From Tretioscincus oriximinensis (lineage: Eukaryota > Chordata > Lepidosauria > Squamata > Gymnophthalmidae): a DNA stretch of 64,000 nucleotides. Numbering within the stretch: position 1 is the stretch's first letter; every line of letters starts with the position of its first letter. The notes under the pieces are model-generated. The model saw nothing but the letters and a program-made list of their open reading frames with translations, did not search any database and was not told where the DNA came from. Location: NCBI GenBank assembly GCA_022410635.1, contig JAJVDF010000259.1:81151-145150 (forward strand). Direction: 5' to 3'. Positions 55,401 through 64,000 of this stretch are shown here, one piece after another. Both the position numbers and the translations under genes were made by a program.

Positions 55401-58010
55401 ACAGCAACAACAGAAATATTTAAATAAACAGAAACTTCTTGTGCTTCTCCTACCGAAGTGGTGCTAATTCTAAGTACTTGTGGATGTTGCAACTGGGAGG
55501 CCTAACTGTACATCCTCGCGTCAGCCGTGGCATCCAAATTCCCAAGATCCCTTCAGTGTTACACCCAAGTCACCTGAAGAAGCGCTCCTCGTAAATCCTT
55601 ATTAAGGAAAACAATAAAACAAATTGGCTTTTACAGAACTTTCACACATAAAGCTTGGCTTGGATATGATCCAGCTATTATTATTTTTTTGTTCTCTAAG
55701 CCTGCCACCCAACAGTAAACCTGCTCTGTGGTTGCTACGTGGATGATGAATCTNCGTGACCTCACAGTGGCCTTCGGTCCCATCGGCTTGAGCAAAGGGA
55801 AGTCTCAGAAGACATATCTCACCAGCATGTGGGGGGGAACAATGGTGCAGACATCCTTCATTGATGATGCGTCTGCAAACACAAGCGGCATTGTGAGAGT
55901 GATGGATGTCAGTTTTGCAGGCCTTTTTGAAGAAGAATTTCAGTTTAAAACATGCTAGGATAAACAGTTGGATTATATTTCTGTATAAAGCATGTTCCAT
56001 CAAGCAAAAGTGTTGTGATTGTAGCCCGTAGTATTTTAAGTAAGGAAGTTATACATTAAAAGGTTGAAATAGTAAAACACATGTCCTCGTACCTAAGAGT
56101 TTAATCCTTCTCTGTATCTATGATGAATAAACTACCAAGTTGGGGAGAAAGACCCCCCCCTTTCATTCCTCCTCCACATGAAACAATAAAGGCATAAATA
56201 GCATGTTGTTTCATCATCTCATTTAACAGAGCACTACACTGTTTTCTTTCAAGATGAAACTGTCACAGCTTTTTCTTTCTTTTTTAATTCCCTCTTTTTT
56301 AATGTTGAGTGTAAGTTCAAAAACTGGCAGCCCGGCTTTGTGAATTTGTATACAGGTCAACACGTGTGTTTTTAACTCTCAGTAGAATCAACAGGTCTGA
56401 AAAGTGCATTCCCTTTGGGAATGAACTATACTTTGAGCTGATTTTTCCCCCATTTTCTTTCTACTGAGGAAGGAGCATATTGTTAGCTTTGATTGAAGAA
56501 ACGATGCAGCTTTGGGGCACCTACATTTCGTGATTTTTTTTTTCTTGCAAAAACTTCCCCGTTTGTAAGTACATTAGTTTCAAATGAAACATTTGTTTTA
56601 GATAAAATAATAAATATTTGGGGCAATAGTGTACGCAGAATTTCTTACCAACTTTCAACAAAGTCCAGTTTGTACTATGTAAAGGTCGAGTATTACAGAA
56701 GGGAAACTGAATGAATTAAAGTGAGTTGGAAGTAATATTTGAATTTTTTTTAAAAAAGAATAGTTTTTATCTTTACTGTGTCAATCCGAAGCATGAGTAC
56801 AGGTTTTCAGCATGAGGTAAATTCTTTTCCAACAAAACTGTTTCATAAATAACTTGCAGTAAGCATACACTTTGCTGTAGTTTCATGTTCCTTTTTTACA
56901 GCTAATTCAAGCCTCTCAGGGACCAAATTTAATGCATTTTCACAGAAAATACAAAATACGTTTGGCTAACTATTTTAGATTTGTTTGTAGGAAAATAGAG
57001 AAGTTTTGCTTTCTCATTTATGCAGCNTGATTGAGGCAGTAGTGTGTATGAACGCTGGTGAGCCAGAATTCCTTTTTTTCCCACCTCGCTGAATAAATTC
57101 GTGTCAATTAACAGGTAGATGTCTTTTTTCTTCAAGTAATGGTTTTTAAAGTCACAAACGAAGTAAGTATCATTTCATTAAAGCTGCGTACTTGATAGAA
57201 TACATTTTTTTTAGTTATTAAACAATAAGCGTATTCATTTAAAGTAAATAATTTCTGGGAGATTAGATGAACTAACATGTCAGGGCACTGGTAGTAACTT
57301 GGGTTTCTCAAACACGAAAATAAAAACCTACAAAAAAGAGAAAGAATGTGTGAACATTTGGAAAGCTTAAAACCGGTATGGGCATATTTAACCATTTGTT
57401 TAATCTTTAGTCACGTCACGCTATTAAACTGGCTTGTAATGGCATTTTAAAGTTTCTGACTCCTAGCTTAAGTCCTGATCGAGTTCGATCAAAAGATTCA
57501 TCCATATCTCTCAAAAATCAAAAGAATATTATCGGATTGGAATGTGTCTTTGGCCATAAGTTACTTATAAAATGTGACTTCGTTTAATTTACATTTGAAT
57601 ACTCTGCATTGCTCTAAAATCTTTGTTAAAAAGGAAGGAAAACAGCACAGACTCTATGTTTGCATAAATTTTTCCAGTCACTGTCTAAAATTTCTTCAGC
57701 GATTGGATTTACAGTTTAATAAAATAAAATGTGGGGCTTTCACTTCCCCAAAGTGCGCTTATTAGCAGTATACTGTAGTAAATTATTTTGCCATTAAAAA
57801 TGCAAACAGTCCTCAGCAACAGGCTTTAAATTCTACAGCATATTTGAGTATTATTTTTTCTTCACGCTCGCAGCTGAATTTCTGATGACAGAGTTCTCTA
57901 CATCATATAATTCCCTCTTTAAAGCAACGGACTATATGTGTGATGCAGTGATTATTATTTTACAGGTTCATTTCCTGGCTGTGGGGAATGGCATTTTATT
58001 TACAAGATAT
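55401..58010. other. Repeat-poor block, candidate conserved non-coding DNA
   Basis: This is the longest stretch without a recognised mobile element. Bases 55,680-55,970 have higher GC, and frames are open on both strands (plus: DLTVAFGPIGLSKGKSQKTYL). I cannot match them to a protein. Bases 56,800-57,900 are AT-rich. The block is the best place to look for enhancers of the gene to the right. Confidence 0.3.
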
Positions 58011-58011
58011 T

Positions 58012-58265
58012 CACCATTTATTTATTTGTTGCATTTATATCCTGTTCTTTACCTGAAGATCCCAAGGTGTGTTACACTAATTAAAAATAAAATATAAGCT
58101 ATGCATACTAAAAACCAACGATAGTGCTTGATAGTAGAAAGGGACACTATTTCCTTAGCCAAAAGAATAAACGTGTCTTTACAACTATCCAGAATGCGGA
58201 AATTAAAGGTACCTTATTGGCAGGTATAACCTTAGAGGAGCCACCACTGAGAAGACAGTGTCCCA
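58012..58265 (-). mobile_element. L2-type LINE 3' region, minus strand
   Basis: 'tatatcctgttctttacctg', 'aagatcccaaggtgtgttac', 'ttccttagccaaaag' and 'ggagccaccactgagaag' are in antisense L2 order. Confidence 0.65.
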
Positions 58266-58269
58266 TGTA

Positions 58270-59190
58270 TCCACCCGTTTTGCTACTAAAAGATACAAAC
58301 TTTATCATAAACTCTACTGCAAAAGTGTACAACAGTGGAATATGAATTCATGTAGGCATTTACACATGCCCAATAAAATATACCAGTCATCAATTAATAA
58401 ATGTAATAAAACAGTTTTTGGTTTATTGAAAATTATTTTGTTTTGCTCTGCTTTGTTTGTTTACTAGATGTATGGTAATTTGTCATATAGAGATTTGACT
58501 CTTGTTAATTAGAAAGCTGAAGTCTTTGCAATTTTTCTCTGAAATTGTACTTGAGGGAAAAGTAGTGTGAATGAGGTTAAATCTTATGGCGTAACTAACT
58601 ATGTATTATTGTTCTTTTTGAAATTGTACTTGAGGGAAGAATTTTGAGGTTAAATCTTATGCTGTAAATAAATAACTACCAGTATATATCATTTCTGTCT
58701 ATACTTAATGAATAGATAACCTTTACCACATTACAACTTCTTAATTTTTTACAATACACTGCAGCAGACTGGGAAACACTCTTATGTCACTTCCAATTTG
58801 TATTAATTTTATCTCTAAAAATCTTTATCAGTTTTTTTTTTTTGTAAAACAGTATCATTCCTTTTTAGTTAATTTACCCCACAGAGAATTTGATAATCCC
58901 CTCCCCCTCCCGCTTGTTACCAAGATACGTTGTAAATATTCTTAAACTTGAAAGAACTTTATTAAACGAAAACAAAACAAAATATCGCTTGCTGGTGTGA
59001 AGGTAGCAAGTTGTATATATTATACTCAGATAAACCCTTGAGGGATTCAGCACCTTGTTTAGTGTTGTTCTGAAAGAAATGACCTAATACTAAAAACAAT
59101 CACCCCAAAGTAATTTATCGCTTTACGAAAATACATTTTGTAGAGCGACTGGGAATTAAACCTGGCCAGCCATATGTCTTACAATGGCTA
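58270..59190. other. Unassigned AT-rich intergenic sequence
   Basis: A 30-base segment ('gaaattgtacttgagggaa') occurs twice at 58,541 and 58,620, a small local duplication. Nothing else is recognised. Confidence 0.35.
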
Positions 59191-59199
59191 TTTGTCTTT

Positions 59200-59340
59200 T
59201 AACATAAGAACATAAAAAACGCTCTAAAGAATTGGACCTCTGGTCCAACTAGCCCAGCAGTCTGTCCTTTGCTGATCAGCTATGGTAAAGAGAAGCACAT
59301 CCCACCAGCAGGACATGAATACATGACTTGCTCGGCTCAT
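59200..59340 (-). mobile_element. CR1-type LINE 3' end, minus strand, diverged
   Basis: 'taacataagaacataaaaaa' then 'ggtccaactagcccagcag' is the antisense terminus. Confidence 0.55.
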
Positions 59341-59523
59341 GTTTTCTGGCAGCCAACTCAGCTCTTGGGGGCTTGGGGGCAGATAAATGAAGTGAGGCCC
59401 CAGGAGCCCCAAAATGTTAATTTTTTAATTTTTATTTGACAAATGGCTGTCCCCCAGACCCCCCCCTCCCCAGGGGGTGCTGATCCTGGGCCCTCTGGGG
59501 CAGCGCCCCAACTTGCCCTATGG

Positions 59524-59722
59524 TAGGATGACCAGGTGACCCTTTTTGGGAGGGATTGAAAACCCAGTTTTGGGGTGCCTCCCAGTTTTTTCTGAGGAAA
59601 TTTTTTCAAAAAAAGATTTTTTTTGAAAAAGTTTTTGTTTTTGTTTCCCTCAGAAAAAACTGGGAGGAACTCCAAAAACTGCTTTTCAACCCTCTCCCCA
59701 AAGAAGTCATCTGGTCAGCCTA
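59524..59722. mobile_element. Foldback MITE, TAGGCTGACCAG family, copy 3
   Basis: Ends 'taggatgaccaggtgaccc' and the complement of 'gtcatctggtcagccta' match, and the interior folds through 'gtgcctcccag' and 'ctgggaggaac'. The heptamer cctatgg lies directly outside both ends, supporting a 7-8 base target duplication. Confidence 0.75.
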
Positions 59723-59814
59723 CCTATGGTAGCTTTGCTGGCAGTTAGCTTTGGAAGAAACCCAACTCTTCGAGCCATGAACGGTAACAGTCAGTTTCAT
59801 GAAGGCTGATAGTC

Positions 59815-60065
59815 AGCTTAGTGTAGTGATTGGAGTGCTAGGCTCCTACCTGGTAGACTCCTAGTTCCATTCCACAATCATCCAGGAAGCCAGTTGGGTC
59901 AACTTTGGCCAGTCTCAATTCTTTGGAACTCTCTCAGCACCACCCTTTGGTAAAAAGGACATAAATATTGCTTTTAATGGTAATTTTGAATTGTTGCTTT
60001 TATTGATGGCTGCCCTAAGACCTTCGGGTATAGGGTGGGGTATAAATGTAAATAAATAAATAAAC
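59815..60065 (+). mobile_element. tRNA-derived SINE (family S1) with L2 tail
   Basis: 'tcagcttagtgtagtgatt', 'ctcctacctggtagactcc', 'ggaactctctcagcacc' and the L2-like 'ctaagaccttcgggtatag' with AAAT tail. Confidence 0.7.
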
Positions 60066-60087
60066 ATAGTATCATTTTTATTTTAGG

Positions 60088-60206
60088 AGAATAGCTGTGT
60101 TAGTCTTTGCTTAGACAGTCCAGCAAACAGCTAGGAGCTCTTGGAGACTAACAGGAGAAAGTAGGTGGCATATTAGTCTCCAAGTGCTACTAGCTCCTTA
60201 CCGGAT
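60088..60206 (-). mobile_element. Penelope-like foldback fragment, diverged
   Basis: 'gaatagctgtgttagtc' and two inverted arms, 'cttggagactaacagg' and 'ttagtctccaagtgctac', reproduce the 1.96 kb arrangement. The spacer with the ribozyme is deleted. Confidence 0.55.
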
Positions 60207-60245
60207 GACATCATCATCATCATCATCATTAAACTACTACTACTA
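60207..60245. repeat. (ATC)n(ACT)n microsatellite
   Basis: Seven ATC units followed by four ACT units. Confidence 0.8.
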
Positions 60246-60249
60246 CATC

Positions 60250-61370
60250 CCTTGAATATGTTTTCCTGTGGATTTGCTTCATGGGGGAGGCAGCNTGTAC
60301 CTGTTCTTTTTCCTGTTTATCTCAGTCATTAAGCAAAGATCTGGATAGCAGGGAGCTGCAGGTTCGATCCCCCAATTTCTCTCAAGAAATAGGAAACCAT
60401 GGGCANTTCTCTTTGACAAGAAAACTACTTAGAGATTACCAAACAGTCAATCAAGTGCCTGTGACAATTTGGAAGACTGCAACAATTGCAAACACCCCAA
60501 CAGATGCCCATTAGTCTCTGCCCTTTCTGCTTACTCTAACAAACCTTTTAGCCCTGCAAAATTGTGTGGTTAAACTGAAGCGTATATAAGGAATGTCAAC
60601 AGTGGGATGCCTTTTTAATACATATAATCCATGACATAATTGTGCCTGGACTGATGGGGCTGGTCCATACTGGGAAAGTGGGAATTACCTTTGTACACAC
60701 TCAGATTGTGCACACAGATCATTTCCCCCTTTTCTCTTCACATGTGTCCAAATGACATGAAGATAACCCAAGCTGATCAGTTAAGAAACTAGTGTGGCCT
60801 CAGTCACGTGTGTATCTAGGCCATCCAGTACCCCTTTCATTTATCTCCCCTTTTCCAACCATATGGAATTTCATACCGATGTGCATTCACACGTGCATAG
60901 ACGTGTAGAAATCTCTGTGGCAATGGGCCATGTGTGTGTGTGTGTGTGTGTGTGGAGGGGGAGGAAGGGAGGGAGATCCCTGCCAGCATGACGCATCTGC
61001 CACTCCAAAGACAGTAGTCGAGCCAAAGTTTTGACTTCGTGCCAGGCAGTTTCCTGTGCTTCTTTTATAACTTCAGTGCAAATTTCCTGTGCGATGCGTT
61101 CAACGACCGAGACAAATTGGTTGTCTGAGTCAAGGGAGAGAGGAGGAAAGGTCCAGTTCTGCAGCGATGGACTGGAAAAGAGGGAAAGAAAAGGGAAGAA
61201 AAGTTGCAGAACAAGGCCTGTAATGTGGTGTCCCCCCCCCCCCCGATTCTTCCAAAGATACAGGGACAAAGCAGGTTGACTGTTTCCTTCAACTTGCAGA
61301 TTAACCTTTTGCCTCTTGGGCAGCTGCTAAGGACTGACTGTCACAAGTTTGGTTGCAGCCACACATGTGA
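60250..61370. other. Mostly unassigned; TG microsatellite and poly-C
   Basis: At 60,320-60,400 'tctcagtcattaagcaaag' and 'ggttcgatcccc' look like a decayed tRNA-type head. (TG)n lies at 60,931-60,954 and a C run at about 61,232-61,245. No gene is seen. Confidence 0.35.
60931..60954. repeat. (TG)n microsatellite
   Basis: Twelve TG units. Confidence 0.9.
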
Positions 61371-61372
61371 AA

Positions 61373-61690
61373 AAAGAAGAAGAAGAAGAACTTGGTTCTT
61401 ATACCCCGCTTTTCTCACCTTTCAAAGGGACTCAAAGCGGATTACAAGGATATATTTTGACCAAAGGCTCACATTCTATCTTCCCCACCAGGCTCTGGTG
61501 GTTCCCATGCATCTACTTGCAGTCAGTTGCAATTTCTTGCAATTCATGCTTTTGAATAGCTGGGTTGGCTAGAGCTACAGGCTAGTGGAAGGTGCTCACC
61601 CCTCCCCATGTCCCACACAGGGCTTCGAAACCCCATCTCCCAGGCGAGAGANGNATTCCTAAGCAACTGAGCTATCCGTGCCTGCTTGAA
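61373..61690 (-). mobile_element. tRNA-derived SINE (family S2), minus strand
   Basis: In reverse complement it reads 'ctcgcctgggagatggggtt', B box 'ggtttcgaagccc', 'agccaacccagctattc', 'agcctggtggggaagatag' and 'gctttgagtccctttgaaa', with a TTC tail. It is about 95% identical by eye to the plus-strand copy at 62.1 kb. Confidence 0.85.
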
Positions 61691-61700
61691 AGTGACGTAT

Positions 61701-62098
61701 GCCCTGTGCACATGAAGGATTATAATCTGGGATACAGGCTCCCCACATGACACACATACCTGGGTTATTGCGAGGGGAGTGGCGGCAGCGGACTATCCGC
61801 TATAAGTGCCCCANTATCATGGCAACATGCAGGATGCTGCTGCCATGTTCCTGATTTGTTGCCAGGGACGTGATCTTGCGTGATTTCGGCTGAGATCTCG
61901 CCCAGGCAGCCAATGGCGACTTCTGAGAGCGGATTTGTGGGGCTACGCCACAAAATCCAGAATATATCCGCTCTCAAAAGTCACAGAATATTGGGGGGTT
62001 GTGGCAAGTGGATTGCTGACAACCCGTGAGCGCAGGTGCCTGGGTTGCCTCTGGATGGCGCTACCATCCAGCCATTAATCTTTCGTGTGCACAGGGGC
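61701..62098. mobile_element. TIR element between two inverted SINEs
   Basis: The left end 'gccctgtgcacatgaagga' is complementary to 'tctttcgtgtgcacagggg' at right. Flanks gacgtat and gatgtat are similar. An inner hairpin pairs 'tgagagcggattt' with the 'atatccgctctca' region. No coding capacity is seen. Confidence 0.55.
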
Positions 62099-62111
62099 TC
62101 AGATGTATAGC

Positions 62112-62490
62112 ATGTGGACATCAGTCGCTTAGGAATTCGTCTCTCGCCTGGGAGATGGGGTTTCGAAGCCCTGTGTGGGACGTGGGGAGGGGTGAGCAGC
62201 TTCCACTAGCCTGTAGCTCTAGCCAACCCAGCTATTCGAAAGCATGAATTGCAAGAAATTGCAATTGACTGCAAGTAGATACATGGGAACCACCATAGCC
62301 TGGTGGGGAAGATAGAATGTGAGCCTTCGGGCAAAATATATCCTTGTAAGCCGCTTTGAGTCCCTTTGAAAAGGTGAGAAAAGCGGAGTATAAGAACCAA
62401 GTTCTTCTTCTTCTTCTTCTTCTTCTTCTTCTTCTTCTTCTTCTTCTTCTTCTTCTTCTTTTTCTTCTTCTTCTTCTTCTTCTTCTACTA
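62112..62490 (+). mobile_element. tRNA-derived SINE (family S2), full length
   Basis: Head from about 62,112 ('catgtggacatcagtcgctt'), B box 'ggtttcgaagccc', body as in the 61.4 kb copy, and a pure TTC tail (62,403-62,485). It is the best-preserved S2 copy here. Confidence 0.85.
62403..62485. repeat. (TTC)n microsatellite (SINE tail)
   Basis: About 27 TTC units with one TTT. Confidence 0.9.
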
Positions 62491-63100
62491 CTACTAGTCT
62501 AATCCCCACAAGAAGCCATTACAAAAAGTTTTCTGGTATTTACTGTGGAACAGAGGCTGGAGTGCGTATGGATGCTATTAACACTTCTGGACTGCGCTCA
62601 GTCTGTTTCTTGTTGCTATGTCTGGATGCAGCCGATGGGTGGGAACAGCCCAGTAAAGCAGCCTGGAAGTAGCCGTTGTGTGTGATTATTAGTGTTCTTA
62701 TCCCAACAATAATTTTAGTTCAAAACTGCTGAAAATGTGCTTTATGGCACATAAAATGTGGATTAGAAAAATGTTTGTCTCAAAAAGGCTGCAGCTACTC
62801 ACCTTGGGAGAAAAGCAGCACAAAAATGGCTTGAAGACAAGTTGTGTAAGGACACTTATGTTCTTATCCCAAGCTCTAAACTTATGTGGCATTTAATGTA
62901 GATTCCAGGCTGCAAGGTGTGGATGCCACATATTGTGAATCCATTTCTTTTTCCAGGTTGCTGTGCCTGACACATTCAACCTGCTTCTTTTTAGTTTCCC
63001 TGTCCCCACTTGGGCCTTATTCTGGGATATATCTCAGTACAGAGCTTAGCCAGTCACATGCCAGAATGGCAGGCCTGCCATAGTCTACACGAGAAGTCCT
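62491..63100. other. Unassigned sequence
   Basis: Nothing recognised. It leads into the tandem motif next to the CpG island. Confidence 0.3.
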
Positions 63101-63102
63101 GG

Positions 63103-63225
63103 CTGGCTGCAGCTTAATCTGCAATTAGCCAATTTCTTTTTCCCGTCTGCCTGCAGCTAAACCGGCATTGGAGCCACTTGTATTCCCCATATCTGGCTGC
63201 AGCCTAACCTGCATCTAACACGCAA
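63103..63225 (+). repeat. Degenerate tandem motif upstream of the CpG island
   Basis: Three imperfect copies of the form 'ggctgcagcctaacctgcat' start near 63,105, 63,150 and 63,193. A fourth ('ggccgcagcctgacccgcac') lies beyond the SINE at 63,595. Confidence 0.65.
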
Positions 63226-63590
63226 ATGTTAGATTTGCAGTCGATAAGGAGTCGGTCTTTCAACTGGGAGATCCGGTTTCGAGGCCCTGCGTGGGTCGTG
63301 GAGAGGGGTGAGCGCCCTCTGCTGGCCTACAGCACCAGCCAACACAGCTGTTTGAAATAAAGTAGATTCGCATTTTATATTTCAGTTAGACAAATGAGTA
63401 CCACCATTAACCTGGTGGGGAAAGACGGATGTAAGTCTGTGGGCAAAAATTAAGCCTTGTATGGGTGAGAAGGGCAGGGTGTAAAAACCAGATCCTCCTT
63501 CTTTTTCCTCTTCTTCTTTCTCCTCTTCTCCTTCCTCCTTTTCTTCTTGCCCTTCTTTTTTCTTGTCCTTCTTCTCCCCCTCTCCTCACT
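63225..63590 (+). mobile_element. tRNA-derived SINE (family S2) beside the CpG island
   Basis: 'gcagtcgataaggagtcgg', B box 'ggtttcgaggccc', 'cacccattaacctggtgggg' equivalent, 'agtctgtgggcaaaaatta' and a long pyrimidine tail. It ends within a few bases of the CpG-rich region and lies between copies 3 and 4 of the tandem motif. Confidence 0.8.
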
Positions 63591-64000
63591 GTTCGGCCGC
63601 AGCCTGACCCGCACCTAACCCGTCCGCGCCGCCCCTCCGCTTCCCCCGCCGAGCCCGCAGCCCGGGCCCGCGGCGCCGCAACAAGGGGAGAAGCGCGCGA
63701 GGGGAGCGCGAGGGGGCGGAGGGAGGCGAGCGGCGCGCGCGGCGGAGGGGCGGAGTCGCCGCCGGAGGAGGAGGCGGAGGGAGGCCGGGCGCGTCGTGCG
63801 AAGGAAGAACGCGCGAGCGAGCGAGCGAGCGAGGCCGGCTGGTAGCGGCGGCGGCGGCAGCAGCAGCAGCAGCAGCCCCGGCCGACACACGGGCCCGCCG
63901 CCTGCCTTGCCTGCGGTGCTGCTGTCTCTTTAAGGTCCCTCCGCCTGCCCGGGGTGGCGCTCCCCCCCTCCCCCCCCCCTCCCTCCCTCCCTCGCTCGCT
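63590..64000 (+). promoter_or_regulatory. CpG island, probable promoter and first exon of a gene to the right
   Basis: The GC content and CpG density rise sharply after 63,590 and stay high to the window end. Runs include a gagc/gcga repeat (63,813-63,833), GGC and CAG triplets (63,846-63,876) and C/CT tracts from 63,960. There is no TATA box. The frames crossing it are Arg/Pro/Ala-rich and look like untranslated GC-rich sequence. Direction is inferred from the window ending inside it. The gene could equally start on the minus strand. The gene identity cannot be told from this window. Confidence 0.65.

Noticed and set aside
55570..55610. CACCUGAAGAAGCG followed by GUAAAUCC as a hammerhead
   Set aside because: The GAAA box is GUAAA and stem II does not pair convincingly. 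It could be a decayed third family but is too weak to call.
55728..55958. Conserved exon in the GC-richer stretch
   Set aside because: Open on both strands and free of repeats, but I recognise no protein family and see no convincing splice sites. Left as possible conserved non-coding DNA.
60320..60400. A tRNA gene from the B-box-like 'ggttcgatcccc'
   Set aside because: No cloverleaf can be built around it. It is more likely a decayed SINE head.
62219..62509. Minus-strand ORF with a poly-E tract
   Set aside because: It reads a SINE and its TTC tail in antisense.
63465..63888. Arg/Ala/Pro-rich ORFs in the CpG island
   Set aside because: GC-rich sequence is open in several overlapping frames on both strands, and nothing singles out one as coding.

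Overview
The window looks like draft genomic sequence from a squamate reptile, most likely a lizard. The evidence is the repeat content: CR1 LINEs with octamer 3' ends, L2 tails ending in an AAAT repeat, L1-type tails, at least two tRNA-derived SINE families, Penelope-like foldback pieces and many terminal-inverted-repeat elements. Scattered single Ns and one 88-base N run point to a draft assembly. I found no convincing coding exon of a host gene. Almost all open frames are short, antisense to repeats, or lie inside repeats.

Layout. Bases 1-19,700 are AT-rich intergenic DNA with TIR elements (1.1-2.3 kb, 3.2-3.7 kb), an inverted-duplicated retroposon with a 19-bp target duplication (4.8-5.8 kb), SINEs and old CR1/L2 pieces. 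Bases 19,707-22,443 hold a complete, young-looking but internally deleted Ty3/gypsy-type LTR element. Bases 23.7-26.2 kb hold one CR1 ORF2 relic split by later insertions. Bases 27-40 kb are a mosaic of CR1, L2, SINE and L1 pieces. Bases 40-45.8 kb hold foldback MITEs, a minisatellite, a Penelope-like fragment with a hammerhead ribozyme, and a mariner-type MITE nested inside that fragment. Bases 45.8-59 kb are lower in repeats and include AT-rich stretches that could be conserved non-coding DNA. Bases 59-63.6 kb return to SINEs and MITEs, including a SINE pair in inverted orientation. The last ~400 bases (63,590-64,000) are a dense CpG island, probably the promoter or first exon of a gene lying to the right.

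Most interesting signals. (1) A near-textbook hammerhead self-cleaving ribozyme on the minus strand at 44,949-44,990, and a second, related hammerhead family in the foldback repeats at about 2.03, 29.1, 40.0 and 52.3 kb. (2) The LTR element, whose nearly identical LTRs flank one ORF that joins a coiled-coil segment in frame to an RNase H-like segment lacking its first catalytic Asp. (3) Several insertions with clean target duplications that order the history of the locus. Nothing here supports a new host gene system. The novelty lies in the mobile-element biology and in the unannotated promoter at the right edge.
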